A stretch of 64,000 nucleotides of DNA from a virus. The notes beneath the pieces were generated by a model. That model ran no database searches. It had not been told where the DNA came from and worked only from the letters and a program-made list of their open reading frames with translations. Below are positions 27,559-35,491 of the stretch, one piece after another. Where the stretch lies: the IMG/VR virus record IMGVR_UViG_3300028840_002702, positions 1 to 64,000 of that record; one strand, written 5' to 3'. Within the stretch, counting starts at the first letter, position 1; every line of letters starts with the position of its first letter. A program made the position numbers and the translations under genes.

Positions 27559-28143
27559 ATGCATGGACATATTTTAATACTCGAAAATAAAGATACTATG
27601 AAAGACAATATTGTTGGTGGTATTTTGGTAGAAATTGGATCTGATAGAGCATCTGGATCTACTAAAGCATTAGCTCAAATGGCTAAAGAATTTGATATGG
27701 ATTTCTATACTGTTGATCCAGACGAAGGTGCGTATGAACGTTCAACAAATATTCTTAAAAATATTGATGAAGATTTTAAAGCTGTACAAGATCTTGGTGA
27801 AAATTTCTTAGATAAATTTGATGGTGAAATTAATTTGATTTATATGGATGCGTTTGATAATGTATTAGAAAATTGGCCACATAAACAAGCAACAATTGAT
27901 ACTTATAAGAAACGTGGTGTTGATCTTAATAATGAAAATTCTTGGAAAATGCATCTAGAGGCATGTCAAAATGCGATTGATAAAATTCCAGTTGGATGCT
28001 ATATTTGTTTTGATGATACAGTTCAACGTGGCAATGAATGGGAAGGCAAAGGTAAATTAGCAATTCCATTCTTATTAAAAAATGGTTTTGATATTATTGA
28101 TAATGACTATAATAATTGTCTAATACTTCAGAAGGAAAAATAA
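27559..28143 (+). CDS. methyltransferase-like protein (Methyltransf_24 type), 194 aa
   Basis: Start at 27559 follows AAGGAAAA by 8 bases and lies just after the preceding stop; a longer reading would overlap it. GGILVEIGSDRASGSTKAL replaces the usual glycine-rich SAM loop, followed by FYTVDPDEGAYERST, LIYMDAFDN and GCYICFDDT, the acidic ending of the metal-dependent O-methyltransferase pattern. It could also be a metal-dependent hydroxylase-like relative. Stop overlaps the next ATG (TAATG). Confidence 0.5.
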   Translation: MHGHILILENKDTMKDNIVGGILVEIGSDRASGSTKALAQMAKEFDMDFYTVDPDEGAYERSTNILKNIDEDFKAVQDLGENFLDKFDGEINLIYMDAFDNVLENWPHKQATIDTYKKRGVDLNNENSWKMHLEACQNAIDKIPVGCYICFDDTVQRGNEWEGKGKLAIPFLLKNGFDIIDNDYNNCLILQKEK

Positions 28144-28805
28144 TGGCCCATAAAATTTTTATTCCAATTAAGGCGGAATCGCAAAGAGTACCTGGAAAAA
28201 ATTTCAGAGATTTTCATGGTAAACCTTTATGGAAACATACATTAGATAAATTAGTAGATTATGATGTATACGTAGATACAGATTCTGGTGTTTTAGTAAG
28301 AGAACTTGAAGAAACATACGAAAATGTAACTGTAATTCCAAGACGTCAAATGCATATAGGAAATGATGTTCCTGTTAATTGGTTGCTTGGTTATTTTGCA
28401 AATGAATGTCATGAAGACGATATCGTAGCACAAGTTCACGTAACATCTCCATTCTTAAAAGCTGAAACGCTTGATAAAATATTTAAAATGTTTGAAGGTG
28501 GTGGAGTTGATTCAGTAGCAACTGTTGATGTTATTCAAGCAAGATGTTGGCGAACAGAAGCACCGAAAAGATTTATTCCAATTAACCATGATCCAGAGAT
28601 TCTTGAACAAACACAAGATATTAATCCTGTTTATGTTGAGAATTCTTTAGTTTATGCGTTTCATGTTAGTCATTTTTTGAATACGCGAAATAGATTTAGT
28701 GGAGCTTATAAGCTCTTTTATGAAACACAATTTCCTGAAAGTTTAGATATTGATACAGAAGCAGATTGGGATTTGTGTGTTAAAATGGGAGAAATTTACA
28801 AATGA
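28143..28805 (+). CDS. CMP-sialic-acid synthetase-like cytidylyltransferase (NeuA family), 220 aa
   Basis: Starts with KIFIPIKAESQRVPGKNFRD and FHGKPLWKHTLDKL, matching the P-loop-like RSGSKGIPGKN and GKPL motifs of acylneuraminate and KDO cytidylyltransferases. Also YVDTDSG, VAQVHVTSPFLKAETLDKIF (ligand and metal site), VYVENSLVYAF and DIDTEADWDL at the end, all in family order. It would activate a nonulosonic acid as CMP-sugar, the donor for the two GT29-like domains in the island. NeuB- and NeuC-like genes are not in the window, so the sugar may come from the host or from genes outside. Confidence 0.75.
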   Translation: MAHKIFIPIKAESQRVPGKNFRDFHGKPLWKHTLDKLVDYDVYVDTDSGVLVRELEETYENVTVIPRRQMHIGNDVPVNWLLGYFANECHEDDIVAQVHVTSPFLKAETLDKIFKMFEGGGVDSVATVDVIQARCWRTEAPKRFIPINHDPEILEQTQDINPVYVENSLVYAFHVSHFLNTRNRFSGAYKLFYETQFPESLDIDTEADWDLCVKMGEIYK

Positions 28806-30937
28806 ATAATGGTAATGGATTGAAATTTATTTTTGGCATTAAAGCTTTAGATCCATATAAGACAAGAAGATTAATAGAACAATTTGAACAAACACGTAGT
28901 AAAAATACTAATTGGCTTCTTATTGTAGCATATAATAGATTTGATTCAGAAGTTTGTGAAATTGTTAGTATGCTTGATAATCTAACAAAAGTTGAAACAA
29001 TCGCTCTAAATTGTATTAATAATCCAGGTCAAATGACTAATAAGATTTTTAAAGAAGCCAGTAAATATGAATTTGATTATGGTTTTATTGCAAGTGATTC
29101 TGTTCAATTTAAAAAAGAAGGCTGGGATGGTCTTTATTATAATGCATCAAATTATACAAATTATGACTGCTTATATTTCTATGATCAAGAAAACCCAGTT
29201 TGTAATGAGACTCCTCGTAATTGGAGCCCTGTTATTAATAGATGTCAATTAAAGCATGTTAGAGATACATTTTTTACTTTTACAAAATATTCTCTTAACA
29301 AAGTTGGTTATTATGATTTAGAAAATATGCCAATATTAGCAGCACACGATTTCTTTTTAAGAGCTGCTGATCTAAGTTTCAACGATAAATATGATCCTTA
29401 TGATGCATTTAATAGTGAGCAATACGTAAAAGCTGATCCAGAATTTCCACCATTTGCAGGCGTTGATTCACCAGAACTTAAGAGAATGAGTCAACCACGT
29501 ACATCACATAGAGTCGAATTTAAAAGTATTTATGATAAACTTTTCGATTGTGATAAGATTGTAACATTTGTTATGTGTCTTAAAGAACGATCTGATCGTG
29601 CAATGAAATCTATTAAAAGTGTTGTAACAGCGGCAAATTTAAAATATATGGATTTTATCATTGTTGAAGATAAAAGTCTTGATCAATTAGATCTTTCGAA
29701 GTTTAAATATGTTGATAAAATCAAACATTATGTTGTTAACACTGGTGATTCTTGGAATAGATCAAAGCTTTTAAATTTTGGATTTAAACGTGCAACAACA
29801 CCATTAATCGCAAGTTGGGATTGTGACATTCTATTTCCTAAAGCTTTTGGGAAAAAATTAAAAGAAGTTTGTGATCCACTTGATTTTGAAAGAAATATTA
29901 TGAAAATTAATTCAAAAGAATCTGCAGAATGTTTCGTTAATGGTACTCTTTATGAAAAGGGAGCGATTAGAGGCGGAATGTGGTTATATGATAAAAATGT
30001 TCTTGAATCAGTTGGTGGATATGACGAAGCATTTGTAGAATGGGGTCATGAAGAAATGGATATTCATGAACGTCTTGAACGAGCTCGTCAAACTAATATT
30101 ATTGAAATGAAAGATATTAATATAGATTTAATTCTTACTCATATTTCTCATAGTGATTCTTTACGTGGTGATTGTGTTAATAATCATAGAAATCATGATA
30201 TTCGCTGTGCTCATAAACATTATGGAATTACAAATGTTAATCATAATGGTTGGGGTCAACTTCCAATTTTAAGAAAAAGAAGTACTGATACAGCGTATGC
30301 TAATTTTCTTAAAGGAAAACGTGTTGCAGTTGTTGGTCCAGCACCTTCTATTATTGGATCTAAACAAAGAAAATTAATAGATTCTTATGATGTAGTTGTT
30401 CGTATAAATAAAGCAATGCCAGTTCCAAAGAATCTTTATAAAGATACTGGCGGTCGATGTGATGTACTTTATAATTGTATGAATACAAGTGAAGAATGTG
30501 GTGGAACTATTGATTTTATCGCATTAAAAAAAGGTAAAACAAAATGGATTGCTTGTCCTTATCCAAAAGCTGGTGAATTTGAAAAAGATGTAACTAAATT
30601 TGAACAAATAAATCCCAAGTTTCCATTTCATGTAATTGATACTGAAAGATACTTTGCTGTTGAAAATTATATTGGAACACGTCCAAATACAGGAATTGGT
30701 ACAATTCTTGACTTACTTGATCACGACATTGAAGAACTTTATATAACTGGATTTACATTTTTCCAAGGTGGTTATCATGAACATTACCGTGGTTATACTG
30801 AAGAACATGTAATGGATTTTATGGCTCAATATGGAAAACACGATCAAGAACCTCAGAAGAATTTAATTAAAGAACTATATTTGTATGATCCTCGTATTAA
30901 TGTAGATGAAACACTTAAAGAAATTTTGGAGAGATAA
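28802..30937 (+). CDS. three-part glycosyltransferase ending in a GT29 sialyltransferase-like domain, 711 aa
   Basis: Residues ~1-240 form an unassigned N-terminal domain with a GT-A look (FIFGIKALDPYKTRRLIEQF). Residues ~250-480 are GT2/GT7C-like: FVMCLKERSDRAMKSIKS, LIASWDCDILFP (acidic motif) and GGYDEAFVEWGHEEMDIHER (truncated). Residues ~503-711 are GT29-like: VAVVGPAPSIIGSKQRK, DSYDVVVRINKAMPVP, GTRPNTGIGTILDLL, ELYITGFTFFQGGYH. Paralogue of the 486-aa fusion at 21224. Overlaps the cytidylyltransferase stop by 4 bases (ATGA), so donor synthesis and transfer are probably co-translated. Confidence 0.7.
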   Translation: MNNGNGLKFIFGIKALDPYKTRRLIEQFEQTRSKNTNWLLIVAYNRFDSEVCEIVSMLDNLTKVETIALNCINNPGQMTNKIFKEASKYEFDYGFIASDSVQFKKEGWDGLYYNASNYTNYDCLYFYDQENPVCNETPRNWSPVINRCQLKHVRDTFFTFTKYSLNKVGYYDLENMPILAAHDFFLRAADLSFNDKYDPYDAFNSEQYVKADPEFPPFAGVDSPELKRMSQPRTSHRVEFKSIYDKLFDCDKIVTFVMCLKERSDRAMKSIKSVVTAANLKYMDFIIVEDKSLDQLDLSKFKYVDKIKHYVVNTGDSWNRSKLLNFGFKRATTPLIASWDCDILFPKAFGKKLKEVCDPLDFERNIMKINSKESAECFVNGTLYEKGAIRGGMWLYDKNVLESVGGYDEAFVEWGHEEMDIHERLERARQTNIIEMKDINIDLILTHISHSDSLRGDCVNNHRNHDIRCAHKHYGITNVNHNGWGQLPILRKRSTDTAYANFLKGKRVAVVGPAPSIIGSKQRKLIDSYDVVVRINKAMPVPKNLYKDTGGRCDVLYNCMNTSEECGGTIDFIALKKGKTKWIACPYPKAGEFEKDVTKFEQINPKFPFHVIDTERYFAVENYIGTRPNTGIGTILDLLDHDIEELYITGFTFFQGGYHEHYRGYTEEHVMDFMAQYGKHDQEPQKNLIKELYLYDPRINVDETLKEILER

Positions 30938-30938
30938 T

Positions 30939-31685
30939 ATGCCAATACGTTCCGAAAATTATAATGCTCGTCAAGATATCAACTTATGGCAACAAATTCC
31001 ATCTACGGTAGTAACTGAAATATATACACAATTTACTAGAGTAAATGGAATCGTATTTGATTTAGAACATGGTTGTTTTAACGATGAAACTTTATATTCG
31101 TGTATTCAAGTTGCATGTCTTGGTAAAAAACGTCCAATAGTTAGACTTCCTTATTTAGATAAAGGTAGATTAAGAATGTGTTTAGATGCTGGTGTTGGTG
31201 GTGTAATTCTATCAACAGTTGAAACTAAAAAACAAGCACAAAAATTTCTTGATGAATGTCTTTATTCTAGAAAACGAGGTCAGGGACTTGTTCGTCAAAA
31301 TATGTGGAATGATGCTATGATAGCAGATGGTAGAAATTATATTGACAATCATTTACAAATTATTCCACAGATCGAAACTAAGAAAGGTGTAGAAAATATT
31401 GACAAAATTTATGATAAGCGATTTACTTATTATATGGTTGGCCCTTATGATCTATCCGCAAGTTATGGATGTGCTGGTAATTTTGAAGCTCCAGAATTTC
31501 AAAATGCAATGTCTAAATTGGGACAAAAATTAGGTGAGGATGGTAAATTAGCTTTCCATCTTGTTAAAGATATAACTAAATCAAAAGTATATGCTAAGGC
31601 TGATTGTGGAATGCTAGCACTTGGCATGGATACAATTTTTTTAAATGAAGGAATGGAACAATGTATAAAGATAGTATCGCGGTAA
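30939..31685 (+). CDS. HpcH/HpaI-type aldolase, 248 aa
   Basis: Start at 30939 is the Met just past the previous stop; the overlapping longer frame is unlikely. Family motifs: VNGIVFDLEHGCFND (metal and substrate side), RPIVRLPYLDKGRL, IIPQIETKKGVENIDKI and YYMVGPYDLSASYG. These class II pyruvate aldolases cleave or form 4-hydroxy-2-oxo acids. In a glycan island it may supply or recycle a keto-sugar acid. The next gene, a 2-hydroxyacid dehydrogenase, starts inside its 3' end. Confidence 0.75.
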   Translation: MPIRSENYNARQDINLWQQIPSTVVTEIYTQFTRVNGIVFDLEHGCFNDETLYSCIQVACLGKKRPIVRLPYLDKGRLRMCLDAGVGGVILSTVETKKQAQKFLDECLYSRKRGQGLVRQNMWNDAMIADGRNYIDNHLQIIPQIETKKGVENIDKIYDKRFTYYMVGPYDLSASYGCAGNFEAPEFQNAMSKLGQKLGEDGKLAFHLVKDITKSKVYAKADCGMLALGMDTIFLNEGMEQCIKIVSR

Positions 31686-32575
31686 CATCAAAAACATTAT
31701 CAAATCAAGAAGGATTTGTTAAATGGCTTAAAAGACATTTTAAAGAAGTTAAATTAAATCAAAGTGATAAATTACGTGATGAAAAACTTATAGAGTTTTT
31801 ATCTGATGTAGATTATGTTGTACTTGGTACTGAACCATTCCATAAAGATATTATCAAAAATACTAAAAATTTAAAGGCGGTCTTTAAATATGGAGTTGGT
31901 ATTGATAACATCGATTTCTTTGTTGCTGGTAAAAATAATCTTCCTATTTATTATAAGAAAGGTACAAATAGTGATGCTGTTACTGAAATTGCTTTAAGTT
32001 ATATTATTCAATTATTGAGAAATCAACATATTAGTTTTGCCGCTGCCCGAAATGGTTGTTGGGATAAACAAAAGGGTAAAGAACTATCTGAATCAATTAT
32101 TGGAATTATCGGTTTTGGTAATATTGGTCAATGTCTAAATACTAAACTTACTAGTCTTTTATGTTATGATATCTTATGGCATGATAAAAACAATCATAAA
32201 AATTCAATTTGTAACAAAGATTTAGAATTTGTTTTAAGTAACGCTGATGTTATTTCAATTCATATTGATAATGAAGATAGAATGAATACTAATTTCTTTG
32301 ACGATGAAAAATTAAGTCTTCTTAAAGATGGTGCATATATTGTCAATACAGCACGTGGTTCTATAATGGATTATGATGCGCTTGAAAAACATCTTCCAAG
32401 ACTTGGAGGAGTTGCATTAGACGTTTATCCTTATGAACCTAATATTCCTGAATTTTTATTGGATTCTGACAAAGTTATTTTATCATGTCATATTTGCGGA
32501 AGTTCAGAACAAGGTTTGAAGAATGGTGAAGAGTTTATTAAAGAAAGTATTAAAACTCATATGGAGAAAAAATAA
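31661..32575 (+). CDS. D-isomer-specific 2-hydroxyacid dehydrogenase, 304 aa
   Basis: Has the NAD-binding loop IGIIGFGNIGQCL (~143-155), the substrate-domain AVFKYGVGIDNID and YYKKGTNSDAVTEIALSYII segments, the catalytic Arg in IVNTARGSIMD, and His in LSCHICGSS. Glu lies in the usual YPYEPNIPEF context. It would interconvert a 2-oxo acid and a D-2-hydroxy acid. Overlaps the aldolase gene by 25 bases, so the two products probably act in one pathway. Confidence 0.8.
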   Translation: MYKDSIAVTSKTLSNQEGFVKWLKRHFKEVKLNQSDKLRDEKLIEFLSDVDYVVLGTEPFHKDIIKNTKNLKAVFKYGVGIDNIDFFVAGKNNLPIYYKKGTNSDAVTEIALSYIIQLLRNQHISFAAARNGCWDKQKGKELSESIIGIIGFGNIGQCLNTKLTSLLCYDILWHDKNNHKNSICNKDLEFVLSNADVISIHIDNEDRMNTNFFDDEKLSLLKDGAYIVNTARGSIMDYDALEKHLPRLGGVALDVYPYEPNIPEFLLDSDKVILSCHICGSSEQGLKNGEEFIKESIKTHMEKK

Positions 32576-32850
32576 TGAAGTGTTATAAATATACTGCAAT
32601 GGATGCTCAAGGAAAAGAGAAAAGTGGAAATATAGATGCTGAGAATGAAAATGATGCTAATGCTAAATTGAAAGAAATCGGTCTTTTTCCTACAAGTATT
32701 TCTAAAATAAAAACACCTAAGCAACCATCTGAAGAAGATAAAAAATCTACTATAGAACAAATTTTTGACAATTCCCTTATCAGAGAACCTGAAAAAATCA
32801 AAATTAAACTTTTCGGGTTAATTACAGTACTAACAATAGAGAAAAACTAA
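32575..32850 (+). CDS. small protein resembling the GspF/PilC N-terminal cytoplasmic domain start, 91 aa
   Basis: First ~45 residues (YKYTAMDAQGKEKSGNIDAE, then NDANAKLKEIGLFPTSISKI) follow the pattern seen at the N-terminus of type II secretion/type IV pilus GspF/PilC proteins (Y.A.D..G....G..EA....A...L...GL.P). The membrane and helical core of that family is absent; the rest is a charged linker and a short hydrophobic end (IKIKLFGLITVLTIEKN). Role in the phage unknown. Start codon overlaps the preceding stop (TAATG). Confidence 0.5.
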   Translation: MKCYKYTAMDAQGKEKSGNIDAENENDANAKLKEIGLFPTSISKIKTPKQPSEEDKKSTIEQIFDNSLIREPEKIKIKLFGLITVLTIEKN

Positions 32851-32852
32851 AT

Positions 32853-33125
32853 ATGGAATGGATTAAAGAAGACGTAGAAAAAATATCTGAGATGTTTGAT
32901 ATTACCAAAGAAGAAGTTATGGATTTAGAATGTTTTAGTCTAGACCTTACAGATGATGAAATGGAACAACTAACAGAAGATATTCGCGATCTTGAATATG
33001 ATGTTGAAGAAGGTAAAGGAACGTGCAAATTATGTTTTGATAATCCATCTTCATTTCTTACCGCAACAGAAGCTTATGATGAATTCTATGGTTATGAACC
33101 ATCTGATATTTCATTTGACGAATAA
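32853..33125 (+). CDS. hypothetical acidic protein, 90 aa
   Basis: I do not recognise this protein. Strongly acidic (DITKEEVMDLECFSLDLTDD) with helical segments, one CKLC motif around residue 58 and an aromatic-acidic C-terminus. Closely spaced (2 bases) after the previous gene. Followed by an 83-base gap holding a weaker early-type promoter. Confidence 0.45.
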   Translation: MEWIKEDVEKISEMFDITKEEVMDLECFSLDLTDDEMEQLTEDIRDLEYDVEEGKGTCKLCFDNPSSFLTATEAYDEFYGYEPSDISFDE

Positions 33126-33149
33126 AAATATTAAAAAGTTTTGTGAAGA

Positions 33150-33178
33150 GTTTATTTTTACGAGATTTGGTTTATCTA
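33150..33178 (+). promoter_or_regulatory. weaker early-type promoter (GTTTAT, 17 nt, TATCTA)
   Basis: GTTTAT at 33150-33155, 17 bases, TATCTA at 33173-33178, in the only sizeable gap of this part of the island, followed by AGGAG RBS before the gene at 33209. Both hexamers depart from the better promoters of the window. Confidence 0.4.
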
Positions 33179-33208
33179 TAAACAATTAAAATATTTTTAG
33201 GAGTCTTT

Positions 33209-34396
33209 ATGCTTTCACAATATAATGTTATAACACACCCCGCTGATAACGGAGGTTGTGGACATTACCGAATGAAATTTCCAGCTTGGGCAGCACAATC
33301 TTTGCGTAAAGATATTAGCATAGTTGAATCACCCAAGCTAATTCATATCCCAGGATTTTATCAAGACGTTAGAATGGTACGCATTCAGCGCCAATTAGCA
33401 GATTATTCATTTAAATTTGTACTTGAGTTTCTAAAGCCATTATCCGAAAAAATTGGATTTTGGCTTTCTTATGAAATTGATGATGTTGTTGGACGTCATG
33501 ATATTCCACGCTATAATTCCGGTTGGCAAACATTTCAGAATGATAAACTCATGATGAATATGAAATATATTTTGCAACTCTGCGATGTAGTTACTGTTAC
33601 AACACCGGAACTTGGTAATTATTATCATAGAAAATTTGGTGTTGATAAAAATAATATCATAGTAATTCCAAACTATCTTCCAAGATGGTGGATTGGTGAA
33701 AGTTATGATTTGGAAAAAATCAAAGCTAAAATTCAATCTGAACATAAACCTAGAATTGGATTTATTAGTTCATCTACTCATTTTGATCTATTTAATAGAA
33801 ATGATGGTGTTGATGATTTTACACATATCGTAGATTTTATTAGAGATACTGTTGATAAATATCGGTGGGTATTTATCGGTGGGGTTCCACAACAACTAAA
33901 AGATTTAGTTGAAGATAAAAAGATTGAATTTAATCCCGGTTTTGATATTTTGAATTATACGCGAATTGTTAATAGTATGAAGTTTGACTTAATGGTTGCT
34001 CCTCTTCAAGATAATGTTTTTAATAGATGTAAATCTAATATCAAATTTATTGAAATGGCCGCACTTGGTATTCCTTGTATTGTTCAAGATTTAACTCCAT
34101 ACAAAAAATATACTGATCTTCGCTTTACTGATGCAAATGATCTTCAAGATAAGATTGATTTTGTATTATCTAATAAAGAAAGATATCTTGACCTCGTTAA
34201 AAATAATCGTGACATCATTGATAATGGTGATTCTAACGCACCAAAAGGATGGTGGCTCGAAAATAATATGGATGTTTGGTTCCAACAATTTTGTGTTAAT
34301 CAACGTTCATTACGTTTTGATTTAAGAGAAATTAATTTCGAAGAAATAACTCCGGAAAATAAAAATAACGCCGGTGAAATAACGTTTGAGGTTTAA
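33209..34396 (+). CDS. glycosyltransferase, GT4-like (GT-B fold), 395 aa
   Basis: N-terminal VITHPADNGGCGHYRMKFPA shows the glycine-containing loop of GT-B enzymes. The C-terminal half has PRIGFISSSTHFDLF, YRWVFIGGVPQQL, and the donor-site run VAPLQDNVFNRCKSNIKFIE (truncated) followed by AALGIPCIVQDLTPYK, in the order expected for family-4-type transferases. No membrane segments. Preceded by RBS AGGAGT. Acceptor unknown. Confidence 0.65.
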   Translation: MLSQYNVITHPADNGGCGHYRMKFPAWAAQSLRKDISIVESPKLIHIPGFYQDVRMVRIQRQLADYSFKFVLEFLKPLSEKIGFWLSYEIDDVVGRHDIPRYNSGWQTFQNDKLMMNMKYILQLCDVVTVTTPELGNYYHRKFGVDKNNIIVIPNYLPRWWIGESYDLEKIKAKIQSEHKPRIGFISSSTHFDLFNRNDGVDDFTHIVDFIRDTVDKYRWVFIGGVPQQLKDLVEDKKIEFNPGFDILNYTRIVNSMKFDLMVAPLQDNVFNRCKSNIKFIEMAALGIPCIVQDLTPYKKYTDLRFTDANDLQDKIDFVLSNKERYLDLVKNNRDIIDNGDSNAPKGWWLENNMDVWFQQFCVNQRSLRFDLREINFEEITPENKNNAGEITFEV

Positions 34397-34397
34397 G

Positions 34398-35105
34398 ATG
34401 CAAGATATTTTATGTGGAATTTTAAATTATGGTAGAACCCATAAAGATATGAAAAAAGTACCCAATAAGATAAAGGGTGATGTCGTTATTTGTACCGATA
34501 ATCCTGAATTTTGGGGTAAAAGAGAAACAATTGCAGCTGAAGAATCTGTTGCAGCTAGTAAAAATAAGATTATAGATTTAGCTATTGAACGTGGTTATAA
34601 ATATGTGTTTATTATAGAAGATGACATTATTCCAAAGAATAAAAGTCTTTTTCTTGAATATAAACAAATGATGCAAAAATATGATTTATGTGGTATTATG
34701 TATGGTTATGATACTCCAATGAATAAAGTATTTGGAAAAAGACCTAATGCATCACTTATAATTACTGATCATCAAGGACATATAGTAAATATTAATCGCT
34801 ATCCTTGTTCATCTTTTATTGGCTTAAAAGTTAAACCTGACATGGTTAAATTTGATGAACAACTTTGTATTTTGGAAACAGATTTTTTGTTTATTGATAT
34901 GCATAAAAAGGGTGATCACCCATTTAATGGCTTCTTTTTTGACATATCAAAAAGCTGGGAAAAATTTAAGAAAATTGATGTTAAAAGTATTCGTAAGAAA
35001 AATCTTAATATGATTAATAAAGACCGTGAAGTAAGAAAAAAATGCGAAATTAAGCCAGATTTTTCTGCTGATGCAGTCCTCAAATATATGAACGAACACA
35101 GGTAA
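34398..35105 (+). CDS. glycosyltransferase, GT2-like, 235 aa
   Basis: Third short GT2-like paralogue: VAASKNKIIDLAIERGYKYV (truncated), then FIIEDDIIPKN as acidic metal site, parallel to the proteins at 19632 and 20443. C-terminal part is Lys-rich. Start at 34398 lies directly after the preceding stop. Last member of the carbohydrate island before the chaperonin gene. Confidence 0.65.
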   Translation: MQDILCGILNYGRTHKDMKKVPNKIKGDVVICTDNPEFWGKRETIAAEESVAASKNKIIDLAIERGYKYVFIIEDDIIPKNKSLFLEYKQMMQKYDLCGIMYGYDTPMNKVFGKRPNASLIITDHQGHIVNINRYPCSSFIGLKVKPDMVKFDEQLCILETDFLFIDMHKKGDHPFNGFFFDISKSWEKFKKIDVKSIRKKNLNMINKDREVRKKCEIKPDFSADAVLKYMNEHR

Positions 35106-35109
35106 AAAC

Positions 35110-35490
35110 ATGGAAAACATGGAAGTAGAAATGCCGAAAGGTATTGACTTCAATCCAGCAGGATTGGGTGGAGTCTACAGTAGAAAAGTTCATCTATCTG
35201 AAGATTCTACTGCACTCAATGATTTAGTAATTATTAAAATCATTGAACAAGATAGTAATAAACAAAAAGTTGGAGATATCTTTCTTCCTGATTCTACCAT
35301 TACAAATGTAGAATTGTTGAAAGGCGAGATTATTAGTCTAGGTCCCGAAGCAGCGAGGGCAAACATCCAAAAGGGTGACATTGTTTTATATGACAAGTGG
35401 TCAACCTTCTATAAACCGCCGACCACTCCTGGAACATTTGTAATCACAAAAATTGAGAATGTAATTTCTAAAGTTAAAAAGGAAAATTAG
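35110..35490 (+). CDS. GroES/gp31-like co-chaperonin, 126 aa
   Basis: After a ~30-residue N-terminal extension, the Cpn10 fold pattern is visible: LNDLVIIKIIEQD, KVGDIFLPDS, LKGEIISLGPEA, IQKGDIVLYDKWSTFYKP and FVITKIENVIS. The central region is where the mobile loop (IFLPDS) contacts GroEL. T4 gp31 performs this role for capsid protein folding. Slightly longer than T4 gp31 (111 aa). Starts 4 bases after the upstream stop and ends just before the RNR gene. Confidence 0.75.
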   Translation: MENMEVEMPKGIDFNPAGLGGVYSRKVHLSEDSTALNDLVIIKIIEQDSNKQKVGDIFLPDSTITNVELLKGEIISLGPEAARANIQKGDIVLYDKWSTFYKPPTTPGTFVITKIENVISKVKKEN

Positions 35491-35491
35491 T

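Noticed and set aside
32584-34610. TATAAATA words at ~32584 and ~34594 on the plus strand
   Set aside because: Both lie inside genes as Tyr-Lys-Tyr codons, not upstream of a gene start.
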